NCBI GenBank assembly: GCA_030671745.1
Contig: DAOVHT010000017.1
Coordinates: forward strand, 1-14,328
From: Candidatus Nanohaloarchaea archaeon
GTDB lineage: Archaea > EX4484-52 > GLR71
Length of the DNA stretch: 14,328 nucleotides
Direction: 5' to 3'
The stretch's first letter is position 1. Each line of letters starts with the position of its first letter. Below, one piece after another: positions 6,401-12,051 of the stretch. Position numbers and translations under genes: made by a program. The notes below the pieces were generated by a model, which was not told the DNA's origin, searched no databases, and worked only from the letters and a program-made list of their open reading frames with translations.

Positions 6401-9104
6401 CTGCATCCGCCGTATCAGAAGATGCCTCGATATCTTTTGACTCTTCAGGATCATTGCAACCGATTTTTTCATCACCGTCGTTGTTCAGATTGTCATATAT
6501 ATCTGAGATCATATCCAATCTTAGATCTGATCTCTTATCTTGCTTTGTATCTGATCCCGAAACGGTCTTCTTATCTAAAGGACAAGACGCTATAATAGCC
6601 CTCTCTAATCTTGTTGAGATATCACTTATTGAATTCTTTGTATCCCTTTTAGGTTGTTCAGACCTTTTGAACCCACACTTAGGATTAGAAGGATTAGAAA
6701 CATCTTTATCTTGGTTTTTCACCTTAAACATATGCTTCCTGATCTCAAATATAAGCAACCTATTGCTATCCCTTAATTTATTGCTGTATACATTTGTCAA
6801 TCTTCGTTTTCGAAATAAGAATGCTGTTGAAAAACTTAACATCGCAAATAAGAAAACCGATATGGCCTCACCTGACGCCAAGAGTGCTATTGAATTCCCC
6901 GTAGGCATGCCAAACGGTGATAATCTATCCAATGAAAAAAACTTTTCAGAATTATCAGACATTGATGATTCTGACGAAGACGATGCAACCGCAGCCAAAC
7001 TATCATTTTTTGGCGCAAGTACATTCATGACAAAATTCTGTTTTTTAGAGATACCGGAACCCGATAATTCAAATGATGAACTTATCATCTCTTTTGACGC
7101 ATTGAGAGGTATATCAAAATAGACCACCACAGATATCTCCTCAGATTCTCCCAGGTTCAAGATATTATCAGGATATATCATCTGATAATAATTGGATGAT
7201 ACCCCATTCAATGATAAAGATAGATTTGACAGGACAGATTCGCCTGTATTTATCACTAAAAATTCAACCTCAGACGAATCACCCGGATACATACGGATCG
7301 TATCCGGACCTACAATGGCCACATCTTTTCTCTTCAATACTTCAAAATCAATTGTTTTTTGTGATGAGATAAACGGATCTTTAGACGCATTTATGATAAG
7401 CGTATAATTACCTTCAACCTTAGGATTTGAAATGCTGAATGAGAACAATCCTTTTGAATCAGATACTTCTGAAGCAGAAATAGAAGTACCGTCAATGTAT
7501 GCATCAAATGTTACGCCTGAAATCACATTTTTTGCACTGTCCTGACTAAGACCTGTTATTTTTATATCCTCATTGATATTATATATCTCTTTTTCAATGG
7601 TCCCCGCAACATTCAATGAATCAATATTCCCGATTATATATGCCGCATTAAGCACAGCATCACTGATTGTTGCCGTCTTCCTCAAACTATCAATCTCAGA
7701 ATCGATGACATTCCATTCAGAGATACATTTCTTGTTTCCAGTATCCCAATCAGTGCATACATATGTCTCAATCGAAGAGATATCATTGATCCCTGAATTA
7801 TACTTCAATTTCAGACTGACTGAATCATGATCCAGTTCAGATGCAATACCATAATAAGAAATACCGACACCTGAGATGCCGACCACACACGAAGTTGGAA
7901 GATATTGATATTTTATCGCATCATCAAACTCATCAATTTCCACATCATATATATCAAGCGTAAAAAAACTGTCTTCAATCTCTATATCATAATCATCAGG
8001 AGGGAAAGAGAACAGATATTTCCCTTTATTATCTGTACGCACATCTTTGGTTATGTCATCTGACTTAAACTTTAGGTCAACTGCATGCGTATTATCTGTC
8101 TCGATAAATATGACTCCTGATACAGGTATTACGTAGATGACATTCTCAGAATCATATAATGACTCATTCCCATAATCAAGATATACTTTAAGTGTGTGTT
8201 CCCCCGAAGACAATGATGGTGCCGTAAATATTATGTCATACGCATCACTTGCTGAAGAAGCCAATATCTCAAAACTGCTTACTGTTGTAGAACCGATACG
8301 TACAGATATCTGACTTTCATCGACGACTATAGGATTACCATACTCAGTTGCCTTCACAGAAACAGTAACAGTATCGTCTGTTGACATCCATGAAGCATCA
8401 ACATCCACAATTGAGAAATCAACCGAATCATATACACTTACATCTTTAGTTGCTTCAACCACACTGCCCGAATAATTTGCGACAATCGAAAATGTATGAG
8501 TTCCGACTGCAAAGGTATCAGTAGCATATCTTAACACCCACCCTTTCTCAGAATCATAATATGGTTGTGGTAATAAAGATAGAGCCACTCCATCTACAGA
8601 CACCTCAAGATCAATTACATTAGAACTTATCGGACTTATTGAACTTCCATCTTTCTTGACAAAAAGATTAATCTCCGCTATATCCCCAATATATACAGAA
8701 GACGACATACTGCTGATCTCAATACTTAGATTTGAAACCGTGAATGATATGGACGAATTTACAGAATCACCGTTTTCATTCTGGCAATATACAGTCACAT
8801 CAAAGATACCCACCTTATTGAAATTGGATTGTGCAGACGTAGATATCGGCAGGTAATAGATACCATCTGCATCCAATAAAAATGAATTGCCAGGGAACAG
8901 TGCACTAGAAGTACTTATGTCAGCAGAGACATCAGAGATAGTATAATTATCATCAGTACAGTTAACAAATATTATTTCAGTATCGCCAAGCCAGATCTCT
9001 GGATCAGAAACAGACAGATCATTCAATGCAGGCACTGCAGACACACAATTTCCGAGAGATAACAAGGACATGAAAATTAAAAATATACATCCTCCTAATC
9101 TCAT
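6375..9104 (-). CDS. Multi-domain surface protein with transmembrane span and long cytoplasmic tail
   Basis: 909 residues, with GGAG 6 bases before ATG 9104. Signal peptide (CIFLIFMSLLSLGNCVSA), then three or four Ig-like domains (about 23-320). Next comes a carboxypeptidase-regulatory-like segment (about 326-375: RTDNKGKYLFSFPPDDYDI) and a Cys-pair segment (about 446-490: YVCTDWDTGNKKC, then AYIIG) of a kind often seen, from memory, in archaeal surface proteins. Another Ig-like domain (about 495-580) and a NEW3-like domain (about 590-690: RMYPGDSSEVEFLVINTG) follow, then a Ser-rich linker (AAVASSSSESSMSD). The membrane span is near 741-763, followed by RKRR. About 140 residues then face the cytoplasm: basic and Ser-rich first, strongly acidic at the end. 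This tail is unusual among the neighbours. It overlaps the next gene by 26 bases. A link between surface and cytoplasm is inference. Confidence 0.86.
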   Translation of the reverse strand: MRLGGCIFLIFMSLLSLGNCVSAVPALNDLSVSDPEIWLGDTEIIFVNCTDDNYTISDVSADISTSSALFPGNSFLLDADGIYYLPISTSAQSNFNKVGIFDVTVYCQNENGDSVNSSISFTVSNLSIEISSMSSSVYIGDIAEINLFVKKDGSSISPISSNVIDLEVSVDGVALSLLPQPYYDSEKGWVLRYATDTFAVGTHTFSIVANYSGSVVEATKDVSVYDSVDFSIVDVDASWMSTDDTVTVSVKATEYGNPIVVDESQISVRIGSTTVSSFEILASSASDAYDIIFTAPSLSSGEHTLKVYLDYGNESLYDSENVIYVIPVSGVIFIETDNTHAVDLKFKSDDITKDVRTDNKGKYLFSFPPDDYDIEIEDSFFTLDIYDVEIDEFDDAIKYQYLPTSCVVGISGVGISYYGIASELDHDSVSLKLKYNSGINDISSIETYVCTDWDTGNKKCISEWNVIDSEIDSLRKTATISDAVLNAAYIIGNIDSLNVAGTIEKEIYNINEDIKITGLSQDSAKNVISGVTFDAYIDGTSISASEVSDSKGLFSFSISNPKVEGNYTLIINASKDPFISSQKTIDFEVLKRKDVAIVGPDTIRMYPGDSSEVEFLVINTGESVLSNLSLSLNGVSSNYYQMIYPDNILNLGESEEISVVVYFDIPLNASKEMISSSFELSGSGISKKQNFVMNVLAPKNDSLAAVASSSSESSMSDNSEKFFSLDRLSPFGMPTGNSIALLASGEAISVFLFAMLSFSTAFLFRKRRLTNVYSNKLRDSNRLLIFEIRKHMFKVKNQDKDVSNPSNPKCGFKRSEQPKRDTKNSISDISTRLERAIIASCPLDKKTVSGSDTKQDKRSDLRLDMISDIYDNLNNDGDEKIGCNDPEESKDIEASSDTADADESETKVF

Positions 9105-9128
9105 ACAAATCTCCTTAAATTCCCTTTA

Positions 9129-9950
9129 TCATATATTAAACATATCAACAAAAAGATTCAACCATTTCCTGATGCCCGACTCTCTCTTAAGTAACACCAT
9201 CTGTTCACCGTAATATCTGCCATCAGAACTTACGGCAATCAATTTTATCTCATTCTCATAAAATAATTCTGTATCATAATTGACATACGCAGTTTGTGGT
9301 TTATCTGCAATGACATCAACAACAACAGTCTGTTCAAAGATCCATCCATCTTTATATCGTATTGGATAGACTATTATTTTTCCGATATCGTCATCAGCAG
9401 TCATCTTAAATTTGATAGTGTCATCATGCACACGGACATCCTCAAAATTAATGGTCCCTCCCAATTTATCAGACCCGACCAAACTCTCTGAATTTTCAGA
9501 TAACCCAGACCCATTGAATACCCAAGTGATATCTTCAAGATTTAAAATATCATACCCTCTATAAAGTCTTACTTTTGCAGTCCGTGTCGTATCCGACGGT
9601 TCATACCAATAAAGACTGATGCTGTCTCTCTGCCCGGGATTAAGTTCTAGACCCTCGCTCCAGATAGATGTTATTTTCGCATCATTTTCGTCATCAAACA
9701 TATCAACCCTTACACGCGCAGCATATGCAATGCTTCCTGAATTAAAAACATCAAAACTTGCAGTCATGACCTTGTCATCTAATGCACAGCAATCAATCTC
9801 TTTTGAGATAGTTCCTAAATGTTCGGCCACATTGACATTTACAGCAGTACCATATACAGAAGATACGGACAATAATGACATAGATACAAGAGACATAAAT
9901 AATAAGATCACAGATAAGACACCGAATGAATAATATTTATCTTTAAGCAT
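9129..9950 (-). CDS. Exported CARDB-like protein without C-terminal anchor
   Basis: 273 residues from ATG 9950. GGTG lies 6 bases upstream, and the in-frame TTG at 9953 is a less likely start. Signal peptide (VLSVILLFMSLVSMSLL, cleavage near VYG/TAV). The first domain (about 35-150) has a CARDB-type pattern: adjacent cysteines (EIDCCALDD), FDVFNSGSIAYAARVRVDMF, LELNPGQRDSISLYWYEP, ending near ITWVF. A second beta domain (about 165-255) includes IIVYPIRYKDGWIFEQTVVV and ends MVLLKRESG. The C-terminus GIRKWLNLFVDMFNI is amphipathic rather than a full membrane span and could lie on the membrane or bind a neighbour. It sits 12 bases after the gene at 9963 and 24 bases before the gene at 9104, so it is clearly in the operon. 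Function is not recognised. Confidence 0.83.
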   Translation of the reverse strand: MLKDKYYSFGVLSVILLFMSLVSMSLLSVSSVYGTAVNVNVAEHLGTISKEIDCCALDDKVMTASFDVFNSGSIAYAARVRVDMFDDENDAKITSIWSEGLELNPGQRDSISLYWYEPSDTTRTAKVRLYRGYDILNLEDITWVFNGSGLSENSESLVGSDKLGGTINFEDVRVHDDTIKFKMTADDDIGKIIVYPIRYKDGWIFEQTVVVDVIADKPQTAYVNYDTELFYENEIKLIAVSSDGRYYGEQMVLLKRESGIRKWLNLFVDMFNI

Positions 9951-9962
9951 CAACTACACCTT

Positions 9963-10511
9963 TCATAATAACCATTCTAAAAATTCATATTTTGATCTTT
10001 TGACAACAAGATTAATCTCACCAGAATAATTTCCGACCATTGTATCCTGTTTTGTCTCCAGCACAATCTCTATATCTTTAAGGACCTCAGGCAGAAGATA
10101 AAACTCATTATCATTAAATTTTATCATAGGCGAAATGTCACCATATACAACAAACAACATCTTTGCTTTACTATCCTGCGTATTCTTTAGGGTCAAAAAC
10201 CTCTTACCCATGTTTCCACCAGTAGGAACCACGCCAAAATTAAGGCTTGATGTCTCGAGTGAAAAACCGACAGACAGATTCCGTTCAGTAATATCACTTA
10301 TCTCTACAGATGTCGGATACTTATTGATTTCGTAGGTGTAAAACATACCTTCCTCATAAATCACTGTATGATTCTGGACAGGACTGTCAGATTCAAATGA
10401 GGGCATATAAAAAACAATAGCAGATAAAGCAATAATCACTGCAACAACCATAATTACGGGTACAGATTTAATTAAATTTGATTTTTTTTGTTTTTTTGAC
10501 TGTTTTTTCAT
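9963..10511 (-). CDS. N-terminally anchored small beta-sandwich protein, first gene of the operon
   Basis: 182 residues from ATG 10511. A GTG at 10520 is in frame and lies at the predicted transcript start, so a leaderless GTG start (185 residues) is a real alternative. The N-terminus is lysine-rich (KKQSKKQKK), then one hydrophobic segment (SVPVIMVVAVIIALSAIVFY), giving a type II topology with the rest outside. The exterior part holds one Ig/ASH-like domain: VGFSLETSSLNFGVVPTGG, FLTLKNTQDSKAKMLFVVYG, then VGNYSGEINLVVKR. It has no signal cleavage site and no C-terminal span, so it is anchored in the opposite way from most of its neighbours. A palindromic TATA box lies just upstream, making it the likely promoter-proximal gene. 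Function is not recognised. Confidence 0.8.
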   Translation of the reverse strand: MKKQSKKQKKSNLIKSVPVIMVVAVIIALSAIVFYMPSFESDSPVQNHTVIYEEGMFYTYEINKYPTSVEISDITERNLSVGFSLETSSLNFGVVPTGGNMGKRFLTLKNTQDSKAKMLFVVYGDISPMIKFNDNEFYLLPEVLKDIEIVLETKQDTMVGNYSGEINLVVKRSKYEFLEWLL

Positions 10512-10541
10512 AGAGAACACAAAATAATATTAGTTTTAAGT

Positions 10542-10553
10542 ACTTATATAAGT
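10542..10553 (-). promoter_or_regulatory. Palindromic TATA box heading the surface operon
   Basis: ACTTATATAAGT is a perfect 12-base palindrome centred at 10547/10548. Its centre is about 27 bases before GTG 10520 and about 36 before ATG 10511, so transcription should start near 10521. This is the only good promoter seen upstream of the six-gene run. The symmetry could serve a dimeric regulator or be chance in a TATA-rich site. Confidence 0.5.
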
Positions 10554-10555
10554 TC

Positions 10556-10576
10556 ATAAAAATTGCTCTCAAGAGC
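10556..10576 (-). terminator. Small hairpin plus T-tract after the DUF916-like gene
   Basis: Minus strand reads GCTC-TTGA-GAGC followed by AATTTTT, that is a 4-base stem, tetraloop and T-run, 60 bases past the stop at 10636. T-rich tracts also lie between 10590 and 10620. Together they could end that transcript just before the next promoter. The stem is short, so this is tentative. Confidence 0.35.
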
Positions 10577-10635
10577 CCATATCGCCACTGAATAAAAGAC
10601 AGAATAAAAATCAATAAAAATTATGGATTTATCTT

Positions 10636-11643
10636 CTACCTTCTATCCTCAGCTTTATAGAATTTATAAGCCCCAACCAATATCATAATTATCAAAAACA
10701 ACAATATCCAACGAGTATCATTCATGCCATCAGATGCCTTTGGAACAACTGCAGATACTTTTACCACTTCTGGTTTTTCAATTATGAGCGGTACTTGTTT
10801 GGATGTTGTATTCGCACCATAAATTACTGTAGAATTTACAAGATAGTTCCCAGGAACAATCTTTTTCGGATCAAACCGTGCATTCAACACACCGATATCA
10901 CCTGGAATTATAGACACAGACCCAGATCGTTGCTTATCAAGCAACGTACCATTTTCATAAAGAATCATCACTTCAGGACTCTGCGCTGAAAAAGTTGCAG
11001 TACCGACATTCTTAAAATAAACCCCTAGGTCAACATAATCACTTGAAATGTCCTGCATGATATCTAATATATTGCCCTCAACAGCACATTCACCGTCCAC
11101 CTGAAATTTAACAGTAATCGCCACCATTGCAATGATAGTCACAGAAGAACCTTCTTCTTTTGTTGTGTATGGTGTCGGTTCAATCTTAAATGCATGATAG
11201 CATGACTCCGCATCATCAGGCACGTTCAATACAAAATTCACATTTTTCCAATCAGAGATTGTTCCACTTTTGGTATTTAATGTATCATCTGCTGCTTTAA
11301 GGACATACGGATTCTCAGGAAAATAAACCCACCCGGAACTATCCTCTTCAGACACAGAGTTTACAATATCTATATTTGCAGGTTTTTTAAAGAAATCAAA
11401 ATTTGAACGTGATGACTTTAATTTAACAATGATCTCATCTTGTGACGACGTCACAATAAAGAATGACCCCACCACACTTTCTCCTTTTGTCACAGTCCCG
11501 AGATCAAGCATTAATGGCGACACACCCACCTGAAGTTCTTTTGCAGAAACCGGATCCATAGATGCGAAGAAACAGATGATAAGACTGACATAAATGATAA
11601 GGCTCGCCAAGCAGAATTGTTTTTTAAAATATTTTATACCCAT
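10636..11643 (-). CDS. Exported two-domain protein with C-terminal anchor (DUF916/DUF3324-like layout)
   Basis: 335 residues from ATG 11643, with GTGAT 5 bases upstream. Signal peptide (CLASLIIYVSLIICFFAS, cleavage near VSA/KEL). The N-terminal domain (about 36-190) starts VGVSPLMLDLGTVTKGES, continues SFFIVTSSQDEIIVKLKSS, has a VYFPENPYVL segment, and closes with NFVLNVPDDAESCYHAFKI. The second domain (about 195-300) has YVDLGVYFKNVGTATFSAQ, VMILYENGTLLDKQ, and ARFDPKKIVPGNYLVNSTV. One likely cysteine pair (ESCYH, GECAV) bridges the first domain. A C-terminal span (WILLFLIIMILVGAYKF) ends in KAEDRR. The order (secreted, two sandwich domains, C-terminal span) resembles bacterial WxL-cluster proteins with DUF916 and DUF3324 domains. 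That is resemblance of layout, not shown homology. It has its own transcript, between the operon and the HExxH gene. Confidence 0.83.
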   Translation of the reverse strand: MGIKYFKKQFCLASLIIYVSLIICFFASMDPVSAKELQVGVSPLMLDLGTVTKGESVVGSFFIVTSSQDEIIVKLKSSRSNFDFFKKPANIDIVNSVSEEDSSGWVYFPENPYVLKAADDTLNTKSGTISDWKNVNFVLNVPDDAESCYHAFKIEPTPYTTKEEGSSVTIIAMVAITVKFQVDGECAVEGNILDIMQDISSDYVDLGVYFKNVGTATFSAQSPEVMILYENGTLLDKQRSGSVSIIPGDIGVLNARFDPKKIVPGNYLVNSTVIYGANTTSKQVPLIIEKPEVVKVSAVVPKASDGMNDTRWILLFLIIMILVGAYKFYKAEDRR

Positions 11644-11670
11644 CAGACATCACAATCCAAAAAACATACA

Positions 11671-11680
11671 CATATTTAAG
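11671..11680 (+). promoter_or_regulatory. TATA box of the HExxH gene, possibly shared with the divergent gene
   Basis: catatttaag is centred about 28 bases before ATG 11704, giving a leaderless start for the plus gene, which shows no Shine-Dalgarno. On the minus strand the same bases read CTTAAATATG, about 30 bases before ATG 11643. However, that gene has a Shine-Dalgarno at 11649-11653, which needs a start site further upstream. A second candidate for the minus gene is TTTTAATAG near 11689-11697. Confidence 0.4.
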
Positions 11681-11703
11681 CATCATACTATTAAAAGATA
11701 CTT

Positions 11704-12048
11704 ATGAAACAATTTTCTAAAGAGATACTTATAATACTTATCATGTTCATGTTCATCAATTCTACACAGACTTATTTTCATGAATCCATACATTCTGACA
11801 TATGCAATGATTTCGGAGGCATGTCCTCAATTGAATATTCTTTTGCCATGCAGAACGGAAAAACATTATGCACCACCTCAGATGGCGCCATCTACCACAC
11901 AATAAATGATCTGATCAATCATACTATAAGCATAGTGATATTGACTATCTTTATGTGTCTTATATTCGTGATCATGTTTTTTGAAAAAAGAGAATACAGG
12001 ACTGAAATGAGAAAAAAGTTAGCGATTGTTGATTTATGTAAAAGATAA
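11704..12048 (+). CDS. Small two-span membrane protein with HExxH motif
   Basis: 114 residues. A hydrophobic N-terminal segment (8-18) is followed closely by YFHESIHSDIC, where H26-E27-x-x-H30 is a zinc-peptidase-type HExxH motif. Then come a loop of about 40 residues with C34, C56 and H65, a second span (75-93: ISIVILTIFMCLIFVIMFF), and a basic tail. With the motif right after the first span, the active face would lie at the membrane surface. HExxH can bind zinc and act as protease catalytic residues, but at 114 residues the protein is far smaller than known membrane metalloproteases and no clear third ligand is visible. Similar short HE-x-x-H membrane proteins occur in DPANN genomes as I recall them. 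It is the only plus-strand gene inside the minus-strand cluster, ending 3 bases from the stop of the neighbouring gene. Processing or maturation of surface proteins is inference. Confidence 0.75.
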   Translation: MKQFSKEILIILIMFMFINSTQTYFHESIHSDICNDFGGMSSIEYSFAMQNGKTLCTTSDGAIYHTINDLINHTISIVILTIFMCLIFVIMFFEKREYRTEMRKKLAIVDLCKR

Positions 12049-12051
12049 AAA

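Noticed and set aside
6454..7122. 222-residue open frame on the plus strand
   Set aside because: Antisense to the tail, span and NEW3 region of the 909-residue protein, with no domain pattern and Ser/Leu-rich composition expected of a shadow frame.
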